Source: Agromyces soli
Lineage (GTDB): Bacteria; Actinomycetota; Actinomycetes; Actinomycetales; Microbacteriaceae
NCBI RefSeq assembly: GCF_022811605.1
Contig: NZ_CP094533.1
Span: 3,162,001 to 3,226,000 of the forward strand
Direction of reading: 5' to 3'
DNA: 64,000 nt
How positions within the stretch are numbered: position 1 is the stretch's first letter; each line of letters begins with the position of its first letter. Shown here piece by piece: positions 30,114 to 39,251 of this stretch. Under the pieces are notes generated by a model. It did not search any database. It saw only the letters and a program-made list of their open reading frames with translations, and was not told the origin of the DNA. A program made the position numbers and the translations under genes.

Positions 30114-33100
30114 TCAGGCGGGTCGGACGACGACGAGGAGGTCCCCCGCCTCGACCTGCTGCGTCTTCGGGATCGCGACCCGTTCGACCACACCGGCAAC
30201 CGGCGAGGTGATGGCCGCCTCCATCTTCATGGCCTCGATCGAGGCCACGGCCTGGCCGACCTGGATCTCGGTGCCGGGCTCGACCTGGAGCGTGACGACG
30301 CCCGAGAACGGCGCAGCGACATGACCGGGCTGCGAGGCATCCGCCTTCTCCGCGGCGCGGGTGTCCACCGTGATGGAGCGGTCGCGCACGAACACGGGGC
30401 GGAGCTGGCCGTTCAGGATGGTCATGACGGTGCGCATGCCCTTGTCGTCGGCCTCGCCGATCGCCTCGAGGCCCGCGTACAGCCGCACGCCCTTGTCGAT
30501 CTCGATGACGTGCTCACCGCCGGAGCGCAGCCCGTAGAGGTAGTCGGCCGTGTCCACGACGGAGAGGTCGCCGAAGAGCTCGCGGATCTGCTCGAACTGC
30601 CGGGTCGGCGCCGGGAACAGCAGCGTGTTCAGCATCGCGCGGCGGCCGGCGGAGTCGCCCTCGAGGGCGGCCCGCTGCGACTCGTCGAGCTCGGCCACGC
30701 CGATGCGCACGTCGCGACCGGCGAGCACCTTCGAGCGGAAGGGCTCGGGCCAGCCGCCCGGCAGATCGCCGAGCTCGCCGGCCATGAAGCCGACGACCGA
30801 GTCGGGGATGTCGTACTTCTCGGGGTTCGCGGCGAAGTCGGCCGGGTCGGCCTTCACCGCGGCGAGGTGCAGCGCGAGGTCGCCGACCACCTTCGACGAG
30901 GGGGTCACCTTCGGCACACGGCCGAGGATCTCGTCCGCCGCCGCGTACATGTCCTCGATGAGCTCGAAGTCGTCGGCGAGGCCGAGGGCGATCGCCTGCT
31001 GGCGCAGGTTCGAGAGCTGACCGCCGGGGATCTCGTGGTGGTAGACGCGGCCGGTGGGGCCGGGCAGGCCCGACTCGAACGGACGGTACAGCCGGCGCAC
31101 GGCCTCCCAGTAGGGCTCGAGATCGGAGACCGCGTCGAGCGAGATCCCCGTGTCGCGCTCGGTGTGCGCGAGCGCGGCGACGAGCGAGGAGGCGGACGGC
31201 TGGCTCGTGGTGCCCGCCATCGGCGCGCTGGCGACGTCGACCGCGTCGACGCCCGCCTCGGACGCCGCGAGGAGCGTGGCGAGCTGCCCGCCTGCGGTGT
31301 CGTGGGTGTGCAGGTGCACCGGCACGTCGAACCGCTCGCGGAGCGCCCGGACGAGCTTCGCGGCCGCGGCCGGGCGGAGCAGCCCCGCCATGTCCTTGAT
31401 CGCGAGCACGTGCGCGCCGGCGCCGACGATCTCGTCGGCGAGACGCAGGTAGTAGTCGAGCGTGTACAGGTCTTCGGCCGGGTCGAGCAGGTCGCCCGTG
31501 TAGCAGAGCGCGACCTCGGCGACGGAGTGCCCGGTCTCGAGCACGGCGTCGATCGCGGGGCGCATCTGCGCGACGTCGTTCAGCGCGTCGAAGATGCGGA
31601 AGACGTCGACGCCCGTCGACGCGGCCTCACGCACGAAGGCGTCGGTCACCTCGGTGGGGTACGGCGTGTAGCCCACCGTGTTGCGGCCGCGCAGGAGCAT
31701 CTGGATCGCGACGTTCGGCAGCGACTCGCGGAGCGAGGCGAGCCGCTCCCAGGGGTCCTCGCCGAGGAAGCGCAGGGCGACGTCGTAGGTCGCCCCGCCC
31801 CAGGCCTCGACCGAGAGCAGCTGCGGCGTGAGCCGGGCCACGTACGGCGCGACGGCGATGAGGTCCTTCGTGCGCACGCGCGTCGCGAGGAGCGACTGGT
31901 GGGCGTCGCGGAACGTCGTCTCGGTGACCGCGAGCGGCGTCTGCGCGCGGAGCGCCGCAGCGAAGCCGGCCGGCCCGAGCTCGAGCAGCCGCTGACGCGA
32001 GCCGTCGGGCGCGGGCTGCGAGAGGTCGAGCTTCGGCAGCTTGTCGACGGGGCGCACCGAGATCGGCGCGGGCCCGTTCGGCTGGTTGACGGTCACGTCG
32101 GCGAGCCAGTTCAGGATCTTGGTGCCGCGGTCCTTGGAGACGCGGCCGCGCAGCAGCTGCGGGCGCTCGTCGATGAACGAGGTGCTGAGGTCGCCGGCGA
32201 CGAAGGCCGGGTCGTCGAGCACGGCCTGCAGGAAGGGGATGTTCGTGGAGACGCCGCGGATGCGGAACTCGGCGAGGGCGCGCTTGGCCCGGGCGACGGC
32301 GGCCGTGTAGTCGCGACCGCGGCACGTGAGCTTCGCGAGCATCGAGTCGAAGTGCGGGCTGATCTGCGCGCCGGGGTTCACCGTGCCGCCGTCGAGGCGG
32401 ATGCCGGCGCCGCCGGGCGAGCGGTACGTGGTGATCTTGCCCGTGTCGGGGCGGAAGCCCGAGGTGGGGTCCTCGGTCGTGATGCGGCACTGCAGCGCCG
32501 CCCCGCGCAGGCGGATCTCGTCCTGGTGCAGGCCGAGGTCGCCGAGGGTCTCCCCCGCGGCGATGCGCATCTGCGCCACGACGAGGTCGACGTCGGTGAC
32601 CTCCTCGGTCACCGTGTGCTCGACCTGGATGCGGGGGTTCATCTCGATGAAGACGTGCTCGCCGGCCCGCTCGCCCGCGGTGTCGAGGAGGAACTCGACC
32701 GTGCCCGCGTTGACGTAGCCGATGGAGCGGGCGAACGCGATCGCATCGCGGTAGAGGGACTGCCGCACCTCGTCGGAGAGGTTCGGCGCCGGGGCGATCT
32801 CGATGACCTTCTGGTGTCGCCGCTGCACGGAGCAGTCGCGCTCGAAGAGGTGCACGGTCTCGCCGCTCGCGTCGGCGAGCACCTGGACCTCGATGTGACG
32901 GGGCCGGAGCACCGCCTGCTCGAGGAACATCGTCGGGTCGCCGAAGGCGCTGTCCGCCTCGCGCATCGCCTCCTCGAGCGCCGGGCGGAGCTCTTCGGGC
33001 GTGTTCACCCGACGCATCCCGCGGCCGCCGCCGCCGGCGACGGCCTTCGCGAAGATCGGGAAGCCGATGCTCTCGGCCTCGCCGACGAGCCAGTCGAGGT

Positions 33101-33518
33101 CGCGCGAGGGCGGGGTCGACTTCAGCACGGGGACGCCCGCGGCGATCGCGTGCTCCTTCGCCGTGACCTTGTTGCCGGCCATCTCCAGCACCTGCTTGGG
33201 CGGACCGATGAACGCGATGCCGGCCTCGGCCGCGGCCTGGGCGAGCTCGGGGTTCTCGGAGAGGAAGCCGTAGCCCGGGTAGATCGCGTCGGCGCCCGAC
33301 TCCTTGGCCACCCGGATGATCTCCGAGATGTCGAGGTAGGCGCGGACGGGGTGGCCCGGCTCACCGATCTGGTACGCCTCGTCGGCCTTCAGACGATGCA
33401 GCGAATTGCGGTCCTCGTAGGGGTAGACCGCGACGGTCTTCGCACCCACTTCATTCGCCGCGCGGAACGCGCGGATGGCGATTTCGCCACGATTCGCAAC
33501 CAGGATCTTCGTGAACAT
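30114..33518 (-). CDS. pyc: Pyruvate carboxylase (single-chain)
   Basis: Anaplerotic biotin enzyme making oxaloacetate from pyruvate, bicarbonate and ATP. The ATG at 33518 gives 1134 residues, the full alpha4 length, starting [20 protein letters not shown]. The biotin carboxylase domain (about 1-450) has the ATP-grasp glycine loop [26 protein letters not shown] and [19 protein letters not shown]. The carboxyltransferase domain (about 530-1000) has the catalytic-site region [16 protein letters not shown] and HTHDTAGGQ. The C-terminal biotinyl domain has EAMKMEA with K1098. The gene appears to be monocistronic or leads into def; a ParA-like gene is divergent upstream. Confidence 0.97.
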   Translation of the reverse strand: MFTKILVANRGEIAIRAFRAANEVGAKTVAVYPYEDRNSLHRLKADEAYQIGEPGHPVRAYLDISEIIRVAKESGADAIYPGYGFLSENPELAQAAAEAGIAFIGPPKQVLEMAGNKVTAKEHAIAAGVPVLKSTPPSRDLDWLVGEAESIGFPIFAKAVAGGGGRGMRRVNTPEELRPALEEAMREADSAFGDPTMFLEQAVLRPRHIEVQVLADASGETVHLFERDCSVQRRHQKVIEIAPAPNLSDEVRQSLYRDAIAFARSIGYVNAGTVEFLLDTAGERAGEHVFIEMNPRIQVEHTVTEEVTDVDLVVAQMRIAAGETLGDLGLHQDEIRLRGAALQCRITTEDPTSGFRPDTGKITTYRSPGGAGIRLDGGTVNPGAQISPHFDSMLAKLTCRGRDYTAAVARAKRALAEFRIRGVSTNIPFLQAVLDDPAFVAGDLSTSFIDERPQLLRGRVSKDRGTKILNWLADVTVNQPNGPAPISVRPVDKLPKLDLSQPAPDGSRQRLLELGPAGFAAALRAQTPLAVTETTFRDAHQSLLATRVRTKDLIAVAPYVARLTPQLLSVEAWGGATYDVALRFLGEDPWERLASLRESLPNVAIQMLLRGRNTVGYTPYPTEVTDAFVREAASTGVDVFRIFDALNDVAQMRPAIDAVLETGHSVAEVALCYTGDLLDPAEDLYTLDYYLRLADEIVGAGAHVLAIKDMAGLLRPAAAAKLVRALRERFDVPVHLHTHDTAGGQLATLLAASEAGVDAVDVASAPMAGTTSQPSASSLVAALAHTERDTGISLDAVSDLEPYWEAVRRLYRPFESGLPGPTGRVYHHEIPGGQLSNLRQQAIALGLADDFELIEDMYAAADEILGRVPKVTPSSKVVGDLALHLAAVKADPADFAANPEKYDIPDSVVGFMAGELGDLPGGWPEPFRSKVLAGRDVRIGVAELDESQRAALEGDSAGRRAMLNTLLFPAPTRQFEQIRELFGDLSVVDTADYLYGLRSGGEHVIEIDKGVRLYAGLEAIGEADDKGMRTVMTILNGQLRPVFVRDRSITVDTRAAEKADASQPGHVAAPFSGVVTLQVEPGTEIQVGQAVASIEAMKMEAAITSPVAGVVERVAIPKTQQVEAGDLLVVVRPA

Positions 33519-33601
33519 GCAGGCCTCTCGGTCAGCGGGCTGCGGACGCGCACAGCGAACGCTGAGCAATCCATCGAGTCCTAACGGTAACGTATCTGTT
33601 C

Positions 33602-34474
33602 GTGCACGTTCTTTCGGTCAGCTCCCTCAAGGGCGGCGTCGGCAAGACGACGGTCACGCTCGGTCTCGCCTCTGCGGCGTTCGCCCGAGGCATCCGGACC
33701 CTCGTCGTCGACCTCGACCCGCAGTCAGACGTGTCCACGGGCATGGACATCCAGGTCGCCGGCCACCTGAACGTCGCCGACGTCCTCGCCTCTCCCAAGG
33801 AGAAGATCGTCCGCTCGGCGATCGCGCCGAGCGGCTGGGCCAGGCAGAACCCCCAGTCCACGATCGACGTCATGATCGGCAGCCCGTCCGCCATCAACTT
33901 CGACGGGCCGCACCCGTCCATCCGCGACATCTGGAAGCTCGAGGAGGCGCTCGCGAACGTCGAGGCCGACTACGAGCTCGTCCTCATCGACTGCGCGCCC
34001 TCGCTGAACGCCCTCACGCGCACCGCGTGGGCCGCGAGCGACCGCGTCGCCGTCGTGACCGAGCCGGGGCTCTTCTCCGTGGCCGCCGCCGACCGCGCGC
34101 TGCGGGCGATCGAGGAGATCCGCCGCGGCCTCTCCCCCCGGCTGCAGCCGCTCGGCATCATCGTGAACCGCGCGCGCGTGCAGTCGCTCGAGCACCAGTT
34201 CCGCATCAAGGAGCTGCGCGACATGTTCGGCCCGCTCGTCCTGAGCCCCCAGCTGCCCGAGCGCACCTCGCTGCAGCAGGCGCAGGGCGCCGCCAAGCCG
34301 CTGCACATGTGGCCCGGCGAGAGCGCCGAGGAGATGTCGGCGAACTTCGACCAGCTGCTCGACCGGGTCCTGCGCGCCGCGCGCATCGGCGACGCCGGGG
34401 CGCCCGAGTCGGCGGCGACGCCGATCGCGACGGGTGCGGTACCTCGGGCCGAGCTCGAGGCGCCATCCGCCTGA
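33602..34474 (+). CDS. Orphan ParA family ATPase
   Basis: Deviant Walker A ATPase (290 residues) of the ParA/MinD superfamily. It starts MHVLSVSSLKGGVGKTTVTLGL, with the P-loop KGGVGKTTV (about 10-18), VVDLDPQSDVSTGM (Walker A' region) and LVLIDCAPSLNALT (Walker B). No parB or parS-like gene is nearby, and it lies far from a typical oriC-proximal parAB operon, so it is an orphan similar in kind to corynebacterial PldP. Roles in positioning of division or other cargo are inference. The GTG start follows TAACGT by 8 nt, so the mRNA may have almost no leader. The C-terminal Ala/Glu tail is unconserved. Confidence 0.85.
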   Translation: MHVLSVSSLKGGVGKTTVTLGLASAAFARGIRTLVVDLDPQSDVSTGMDIQVAGHLNVADVLASPKEKIVRSAIAPSGWARQNPQSTIDVMIGSPSAINFDGPHPSIRDIWKLEEALANVEADYELVLIDCAPSLNALTRTAWAASDRVAVVTEPGLFSVAAADRALRAIEEIRRGLSPRLQPLGIIVNRARVQSLEHQFRIKELRDMFGPLVLSPQLPERTSLQQAQGAAKPLHMWPGESAEEMSANFDQLLDRVLRAARIGDAGAPESAATPIATGAVPRAELEAPSA

Positions 34475-34496
34475 CGCGGCGTCCGCTCCGACGGCT

Positions 34497-34515
34497 GCGC
34501 ACCTGATCGGTGCGC
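34497..34515. terminator. Weak hairpin between convergent parA-like and merR genes
   Basis: GCGCACC and GGTGCGC pair with a 5-nt loop between two convergent stop codons. No T-tract follows, so the terminator call is weak. Confidence 0.3.
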
Positions 34516-34522
34516 GGCGGGA

Positions 34523-35077
34523 TCAGGAGATCTTGCGCGTCTTCGCCCCGCGACGGGCGGCGAGCTCATCCATCGGGTCCGAAGGCTGGGTGTCCAGCTC
34601 GACGAGGGTCGACTCCACCTCGCGGAGCACCTTGCCGACGGCGATGCCGAACACGCCCTGCCCGCGGTTCACGAGGTCGATGACCTCGTCGTCCGAGGTG
34701 CAGAGGTAGACGCTCGCGCCGTCGCTCATGAGCGTGGTCTGGGCGAGGTCGTGCACACCGGACTCGCGGAGCTGCGTGACCGCCGTGCGGATCTGCTGCA
34801 GCGAGATGCCGGTGTCGAGCAGGCGCTTCACGAGCTTCAGCACGAGGATGTCGCGGAACCCGTAGAGCCGCTGCGAGCCGGACCCGGCCGCGCCGCGGAC
34901 GGTCGGCTCGACGAGCTGCGTGCGGGCCCAGTAGTCGAGCTGGCGGTAGCTGATGCCGGCGGCTCGCGCGGCGATCGCCCCGCGGTAGCCGGTGCCCTCG
35001 TCGTGCTCGGGGAGTCCGTCGGTGAACAGCAGGCCGAGGTCGTACCGTGCGCGTTCGCTCCGATCGAGCTCGCTCAT
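34523..35077 (-). CDS. MerR family transcriptional regulator (Rv1830-like)
   Basis: DNA-binding regulator of 184 residues. The winged helix-turn-helix begins at GYRGAIAARAAGISYRQLDYWARTQLVEPTVR (about 27-58; core ISYRQLDYWARTQLVEP). A second block GSGSQRLYGFRDILVLKLVKRLLD and IRTAVTQLRESGVHDL form the DNA and dimer helices. No metal-binding cysteines are present, so it is not of the metal or SoxR type. The position downstream of an FHA gene and an FtsR-like MerR gene matches mycobacterial Rv1827-Rv1828-Rv1830. Its ligand and targets are unknown. The ATG has GAGGGGTGA upstream. Confidence 0.88.
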   Translation of the reverse strand: MSELDRSERARYDLGLLFTDGLPEHDEGTGYRGAIAARAAGISYRQLDYWARTQLVEPTVRGAAGSGSQRLYGFRDILVLKLVKRLLDTGISLQQIRTAVTQLRESGVHDLAQTTLMSDGASVYLCTSDDEVIDLVNRGQGVFGIAVGKVLREVESTLVELDTQPSDPMDELAARRGAKTRKIS

Positions 35078-35186
35078 CCGTCACCCCTCACTCTGGCCGT
35101 TCCACGGCCGGACGACTCCCACGCTACCGACCCCGGGGGTCGGCGCCAAACACATCGGGCCGAACGTCACGGCGTGTCGCGACGGC

Positions 35187-35879
35187 TCAGTGCGAGAGCC
35201 GCGCGACGGCCGCCCGCAGGGCCAGCTCGTGCACGGTCTCGAGCTCGCCCGCGAGCTCGCGGGCCCGTTCGCCAGAGCGGGCCTTGCCTGCCGGATCCGC
35301 GCGGCGCTCGGGCGTGATCGCGCGTTCGATGAGCGCCGCCTCGCGCTCGGCGGCCACGCGGACGCCACGGAGGTGCCGGGGCTCGATGCCGACGGATCGG
35401 AGCGCCACGAGGGAACGGAGCAGCGTCAGCGCGTCGTCGCCGTACACCTCGGCCGGGGCGAGGAGCGAGACGGCGATCGCGTCATCGAGCAACTGCTGCG
35501 TCGCACCGGCGGCCTCGACCAGCTCGCGCCGGCTGAGACGGCGGGCCCCGCCGAGGTGCACGGCGGCGCTCGTCGCGCCCGGGAGCGCGGGGGTCTCACC
35601 GCGGTCGATCGCGTCGAGGTGCTCGCGGATGACCTTGAGCGGAAGGTACTGATCGCGCTGCAGGGACAGCACGATCGTGATGCGCTCGACGTCGGCTTCG
35701 GCGAACTTGCGATAGCCGGCGGCGGTCCGCGCTGGCGTGACGAGCCCCCGCTCCTCGAGGAAGCGGAGCTTCGACGGAGTCAGCTCGGGGAACTCCGGCT
35801 GGAGGCGGGCGAGAACCTGCCCGATACCGAGGAGCGGCGCACGGCCGCTCGCACCCGCGGATGCCGCGGTGGGGGTCAC
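35187..35879 (-). CDS. ftsR: MerR family regulator, FtsR/Rv1828-like
   Basis: Regulator of 230 residues from the GTG at 35879, which overlaps the FHA gene stop by 4 nt. The N-terminal MerR domain reads LLGIGQVLARLQPEFPELTPSKLRFLEERGLVTPAR (core ELTPSKLRFLEERGLVTP, about 32-49) followed by AGYRKFAEADVERITIVLSLQRDQYLPL (core ADVERITIVLSLQRDQ). The rest is an Ala/Glu/Leu-rich effector or dimer region. The FHA-MerR gene order is that of odhI-ftsR in Corynebacterium, where FtsR activates ftsZ; by analogy it may act on the ftsZ upstream region in this window (inference). No cysteine cluster is present. Confidence 0.82.
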   Translation of the reverse strand: MTPTAASAGASGRAPLLGIGQVLARLQPEFPELTPSKLRFLEERGLVTPARTAAGYRKFAEADVERITIVLSLQRDQYLPLKVIREHLDAIDRGETPALPGATSAAVHLGGARRLSRRELVEAAGATQQLLDDAIAVSLLAPAEVYGDDALTLLRSLVALRSVGIEPRHLRGVRVAAEREAALIERAITPERRADPAGKARSGERARELAGELETVHELALRAAVARLSH

Positions 35880-36376
35880 TCGCCGCTCGCCGGCACCAGG
35901 TCGCGGCGCGAAGCGTAGAAGGTGAGCCGGAACTTGCCGATCTGGACCTCGGCCCCGTCGGCGAGCAGCGCCGTCTCGATGCGCACGCCGTCGTAGTAGG
36001 TGCCGTTCAGCGAACTCAGGTCCTTCACCTCGAACGCCGTGCGGTGCCGCACGAACTCCGCGTGCTTGCGCGAGACCGTGACGTCGTCGAGGAAGATGTC
36101 GGCGTCGGGGTGGCGGCCCACGGTCGTCACCTCGGTGTCGAGGAGGAACCGGGCACCGCTGTTGGGCCCGCGACGCACGATGAGGAGGGCTGACCCCGAG
36201 GGAAGCGCATTGATCGCCTCCTGCTCCTCGGGTGTCACGTCGGTGTCGACCGCGGCGAGTTGCGCCGCCGCCTCCCGGCTGAACCCGATGGTCGTGTCGT
36301 TCGCGTTGCCGCCGAGCTCGTTCGACGAGGTGTTGGTCGTCGGCTCCGAGCCCTGCGTGTTGTCGTTGTCCGCCAC
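35876..36376 (-). CDS. FHA domain protein, GarA/OdhI type
   Basis: Small FHA protein (166 residues). In actinobacteria this family inhibits 2-oxoglutarate dehydrogenase and regulates glutamate metabolism, switched off when a Ser/Thr kinase phosphorylates an N-terminal Thr-Thr motif. Here the motif is NDTTIGFSRE (T28-T29), where mycobacterial GarA has ETTS. The FHA domain (about 65-160) includes GARFLLDTEVTTVGRHPDADIFLDD (core TVGRHPDADIFLDD), VSRKHAEFV and DLSSLNGTYYDGVRI. The GTG at 36376 follows GGGAGG. The PASTA kinase encoded at 22345-24249 is a candidate writer. OdhA itself is not in the window. Confidence 0.9.
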   Translation of the reverse strand: MADNDNTQGSEPTTNTSSNELGGNANDTTIGFSREAAAQLAAVDTDVTPEEQEAINALPSGSALLIVRRGPNSGARFLLDTEVTTVGRHPDADIFLDDVTVSRKHAEFVRHRTAFEVKDLSSLNGTYYDGVRIETALLADGAEVQIGKFRLTFYASRRDLVPASGE

Positions 36377-36405
36377 GGCGTACCTCCCGCATCCAGCGTA
36401 TCGGA

Positions 36406-36978
36406 TCAGGGCCGTGGCGCCACCCGCGCTGCGCGCACCGCGCGAGCCGTCTCGATCGCATAGATGATGCCCGCCCACCAGTAGAGGAACGCGCCCCAGA
36501 GCGTGATCGCCCAGCCGATCGGCTCGCTGACGGGCTGCACCGCCGGGAACGCGAGGCCGAGCATGATGACCGGCAGGCCGAAGAAGAGCGCGAAGGTGGC
36601 GACCTTGCCGAGCTGGTGCACCGGGAGCGGGCCGTAGCCGTGACTCGCGAGCACGACGCCGAGGATCAGGAGGAACACGTCGCGGGCGACGATGACCACG
36701 ACGATCCACCAGGGCACCAGGCCGCCCGCGGCGAGCCCGAGGAGTGCCGCGAAGATGTAGAGGCGGTCGGCGGCGGGATCGAGCAGCTGGCCGAGCCGGG
36801 TGACCTGGTTCAGCCGCCTGGCGAGGTAGCCGTCGGCGAGATCGCTGAGGCTCGCCACCACCAGCACGACGAGCGCCCCGATGTATTCGTGGAGCACGAG
36901 CAGCACGAGGAAGACGGGCACGAGGGCGAGGCGCAGCATGCTGAGCACGTTCGGGATCGTCCAGACCCGCGTGCTCAC
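36406..36978 (-). CDS. CDP-alcohol phosphatidyltransferase family protein (PgsA-like)
   Basis: Integral membrane enzyme that transfers a phosphatidyl group from CDP-diacylglycerol to an alcohol, probably glycerol 3-phosphate. The GTG at 36978 gives 190 residues beginning MSTRVWTIPNVLSMLRLALVP. The family motif is complete: SDLADGYLARRLNQVTRLG followed by QLLDPAADRL (D-x2-DG-x2-AR-x8-G-x3-D-x3-D). About five membrane segments are visible. A GTG further upstream would add an Arg-rich tail and is less likely. It is 29 nt upstream of the FHA gene and probably starts this operon. Phosphatidylglycerophosphate synthase is the best guess; PI-phosphate or cardiolipin synthase are alternatives. Confidence 0.85.
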   Translation of the reverse strand: MSTRVWTIPNVLSMLRLALVPVFLVLLVLHEYIGALVVLVVASLSDLADGYLARRLNQVTRLGQLLDPAADRLYIFAALLGLAAGGLVPWWIVVVIVARDVFLLILGVVLASHGYGPLPVHQLGKVATFALFFGLPVIMLGLAFPAVQPVSEPIGWAITLWGAFLYWWAGIIYAIETARAVRAARVAPRP

Positions 36979-37069
36979 CTGCCCCTCGCGCTCCCCCGTC
37001 ACGCGTCCGATCCTAGCGACGGCCGCCGACCTCGCCGGGCGCACGGACAGCGCGGCGCGAAGCTCGGGG

Positions 37070-37519
37070 TCAGAGCTGCGACGCGAGCCCCGGCCAGGCC
37101 TCGGCGAACCTCGGGTGCAGCGGGAGCTCGGCGACGGCCTCGATCGGCGTCCAGCGCAGCTCCAGGCTCTCCGGGTCGGCGATGATCGGATCGAAGCGGC
37201 GGAGGGCGCTCGCGACGACCGTCGTGTACGACCAGTAGCCGAGGTCGAGCACGGAGGTGAAGCGCACCTCCACCAGGCCGGCGGGCACGCCCGCCTCCTC
37301 GCCCGCCTCGCGGACGGCGGCGTCGACGGCCGACTCGTGCTCGTGCCGGGCGCCGCCCGGGATGCCCCACGTGCCGCCGAAGTGGCTCCACTCGACGCGG
37401 TGCTGCAGCAGCACTTCGCGCTCGGGACTCGTGATGAGCAGACCGGCCGCGCCGAACCTGCCCCAGTACCTCGCCCCGTCGGGACCCTCGACCCACGCGT
37501 CGCCGCTCGTTCCGCTCAC
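37070..37519 (-). CDS. NUDIX hydrolase
   Basis: Small pyrophosphohydrolase (149 residues from the GTG at 37519). The Nudix box is complete: GGARHEHESAVDAAVREAGEEAGV (core AAVREAGEEAGV, about 66-77), preceded by WGIPGGARHEHESA. Substrate is unknown; nucleoside di- or triphosphates, ADP-ribose or NADH are typical. The start has no clear Shine-Dalgarno; GATGCT lies 6 nt upstream, a weak match to the leaderless pattern in this window. It is divergent from the Hsp15-like gene with 49 nt between the starts. Confidence 0.88.
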   Translation of the reverse strand: MSGTSGDAWVEGPDGARYWGRFGAAGLLITSPEREVLLQHRVEWSHFGGTWGIPGGARHEHESAVDAAVREAGEEAGVPAGLVEVRFTSVLDLGYWSYTTVVASALRRFDPIIADPESLELRWTPIEAVAELPLHPRFAEAWPGLASQL

Positions 37520-37556
37520 CCGTCCAGCATCTCGCACTCCGCGCCGGAGGGCGACG

Positions 37557-37568
37557 TAGGCTGGGCGG
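37557..37568 (+). promoter_or_regulatory. Leaderless-type -10 before the Hsp15-like gene
   Basis: TAGGCT, 6 nt, then the GTG start; no Shine-Dalgarno. Confidence 0.6.
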
Positions 37569-37949
37569 GTGCCCGCTCCCGAGACCGCCCGCATCGACGC
37601 CTGGCTCTGGGCCGTGCGGCAGTTCAAGACCCGCTCCGCCGCGACGGCGGCCTGCCGGGCCGGGCACGTGCGGATGAACGGCGAGCGCGCGAAGGCGGCG
37701 CAGTCGGTGCGGCCCGGCGATGAGATCCGGGTCCGCGTCGAGGGCTTCGACCGCATCCTCGTCGTCCGGGGCATCCTCGTGAAGCGGGTGAGCGCACCGC
37801 TCGCGGCCGCGGCGCTCGAAGACCGGACGCCTCCACGGCCCCCTCGGGAGCTCACCGCGCAGCTGCCCGTGCGCGACCGCGGAGCGGGGCGTCCGACGAA
37901 GCGCGACCGCCGCGAGCTCGAGCGTCTGCGCGGCGAGCGCCCGCTCTGA
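37569..37949 (+). CDS. S4-domain RNA-binding protein, Hsp15 (HslR) family
   Basis: Small RNA-binding protein (126 residues). Hsp15 rescues stalled 50S subunits carrying a nascent chain in E. coli. The S4 domain covers about 6-70: ARIDAWLWAVRQFKTRSAA, CRAGHVRMNGERAKAAQSV and RPGDEIRVRVEGFDRILVV (cited in parts). The C-terminal third is basic (RPTKRDRRELERLRG), as in the family. The GTG start has a leaderless-type -10 and no Shine-Dalgarno. It is followed by the GNAT gene after 18 nt, which has its own -10. Confidence 0.88.
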   Translation: MPAPETARIDAWLWAVRQFKTRSAATAACRAGHVRMNGERAKAAQSVRPGDEIRVRVEGFDRILVVRGILVKRVSAPLAAAALEDRTPPRPPRELTAQLPVRDRGAGRPTKRDRRELERLRGERPL

Positions 37950-37955
37950 GCGGCG

Positions 37956-37967
37956 TAGCCTGAGGGC
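37956..37967 (+). promoter_or_regulatory. Leaderless-type -10 before the small GNAT gene
   Basis: TAGCCT, 6 nt, then the ATG start; a GAGGG stretch lies in the spacer but too close to act as a normal ribosome binding site. Confidence 0.55.
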
Positions 37968-38261
37968 ATGGCAACCGAGATCCGGCACGAGCCCGAGCAG
38001 AGCCGCTACGCCCTCCGCGTCGACGGGCAGCTGGCGAGCGTCCTCGACTACCGGCGGCTCGGCGACTCGATCGCCTTCGTCCGGACGTTCACGAATCCGC
38101 CATACCGCGGCTCGGGGCTCGCGGGCGAGGTCGTCGCGTTCGCGGTGGACGACGTCGAGGCGACGACGACCGCGCGCATCGTGCCGAGTTGCTGGTACGT
38201 GGAGGAGTGGTTCGACCGGCATCCCGATCGGCGCCACCTGCTCGAGTCCCGCGCGAGCTGA
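37968..38261 (+). CDS. Small GNAT-fold N-acetyltransferase (YjdJ-like)
   Basis: Compact 97-residue acyltransferase-like protein of the GCN5-related group with a single short GNAT domain. Visible motifs are AFVRTFTNPPYRGSGLAGEVV, where RGSGLAG is the acetyl-CoA pyrophosphate loop (about 47-53), and VPSCWYVEEWFDRHPD near the C-terminus, with a cysteine typical of this subfamily. Its acceptor is unknown. It lies between the Hsp15-like gene and a convergent exported protein gene. Confidence 0.85.
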   Translation: MATEIRHEPEQSRYALRVDGQLASVLDYRRLGDSIAFVRTFTNPPYRGSGLAGEVVAFAVDDVEATTTARIVPSCWYVEEWFDRHPDRRHLLESRAS

Positions 38262-38278
38262 GCGGGTCCCGCGCTCAG
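38258..38278. terminator. Hairpin spanning two convergent stop codons
   Basis: CTGAGCG and CGCTCAG pair across a 7-nt centre. The stem contains the stop codons of both the GNAT gene and the convergent exported protein gene. No T-tract is visible. Confidence 0.4.
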
Positions 38279-39108
38279 TACCAGTTCATCGACTGCGAGT
38301 GCCCCCAGGCGGAGCACGGCGAACCGTACGCGCGCTGGATGTAGTCGAGGCCCCAGGAGATCTGCGTGGCGGCGTTGGTCTCCCAGTCGCTGCCGGCGCT
38401 CGCCATCTTGCTGCCGGGGAGCGCCTGCGGGATGCCGGTGGCGCCGCTCGAGTCGTTGTAGGCGGTGTACGACCAGCCCGACTCCTTCTGCCAGAGCGAG
38501 GAGAGGCACTCGAACTCGCCGTCGCCCCAGCCGTACCGGGAGGCGGCGAGGTCGCGGGCGGTGGCGCGGGCGCCGTCCGGCGTGTTCGCGCGGGCGAGCG
38601 CCGCGGCCTGCTCCGCGAGGACGCGGTCGTGCTCGGCTGCGAGGGCGCGCGTCTTCTCGGCCTCGGCGCGCGTCTGCGCGGTCAGGCCGACGATCTCGTC
38701 GATCGGCAGCTCCTCGTAGTCGCCGAGGGAGGCCACGGCCGCCGCCAGCCCGCTCGTGTCGACCTTGCCGTCGGCCGCGGTGAGCGCCGCGTTGGCGACC
38801 GCGAGCGTGTCCTTGGCGCTGCCCTGAGCGCGTGCCTTGGCGACGCCGGCGTAGGCGCCGAGCTGGCTCGAGTCGAGCGAGTTCTGGGCGCCGAGCGCCT
38901 CGGTCGCGGCGATGCGCTGCCGGCTGTCCGCCGCGCCCTGCACGGCGAGGCCGGTGCCGGCCACGAGGCCGGCGGCGACGATCGCGCCGGCGACGACGAG
39001 CAGGCGGCGCCGGCCGGTCCGACGGGCGCGCAGCGAACGACGCGTCGGGCGGGCGTCGGGGATTCGGGGGCTGGTCTGGGCGTGGGGGTTCTGAGTACTG
39101 GTTCGCAT
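38275..39108 (-). CDS. Exported lytic-transglycosylase-like protein (copy 1)
   Basis: Probable wall-acting protein of 277 residues from the ATG at 39108. A basic N-terminus (RRSLRARRTGRRR) leads into one hydrophobic segment (about 37-57), a signal peptide or anchor. The middle (about 60-180) is Ala/Glu/Asp-rich and helical. The C-terminal domain (about 185-277) has YGWGDGEFECLSSLWQKESGW, with the candidate catalytic Glu in KESGW, then SGATGIPQALPGSKMASAG and TQISWGLDYIQRAYGSPCSAW. This is the lysozyme-like fold seen in actinobacterial Rpf/aggregation-promoting-factor-type proteins. It is a paralogue of the protein at 42188-43105. Two cysteines in the domain may form a disulfide. Confidence 0.85.
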   Translation of the reverse strand: MRTSTQNPHAQTSPRIPDARPTRRSLRARRTGRRRLLVVAGAIVAAGLVAGTGLAVQGAADSRQRIAATEALGAQNSLDSSQLGAYAGVAKARAQGSAKDTLAVANAALTAADGKVDTSGLAAAVASLGDYEELPIDEIVGLTAQTRAEAEKTRALAAEHDRVLAEQAAALARANTPDGARATARDLAASRYGWGDGEFECLSSLWQKESGWSYTAYNDSSGATGIPQALPGSKMASAGSDWETNAATQISWGLDYIQRAYGSPCSAWGHSQSMNWY

Positions 39109-39239
39109 AGGGGTACTGCGCCGGCGGGTCGGTGTTCGGGGGATCCCGAGGGCCGGGCACAAGTCAGCCACTCTGCACGCCGTTTCTGAACAGTTCCTCA
39201 GCTCTCCCTGAGCAGACGGTGTGCGCGGCGCCCGACCGC

Positions 39240-39251
39240 GATACTGGAGGG
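39240..39251 (+). promoter_or_regulatory. Leaderless-type -10 before the ychJ-like gene
   Basis: GATACT, 6 nt, then ATG. GGAGGG fills the 6-nt spacer but is too close to the start for a standard ribosome binding site. Confidence 0.5.
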
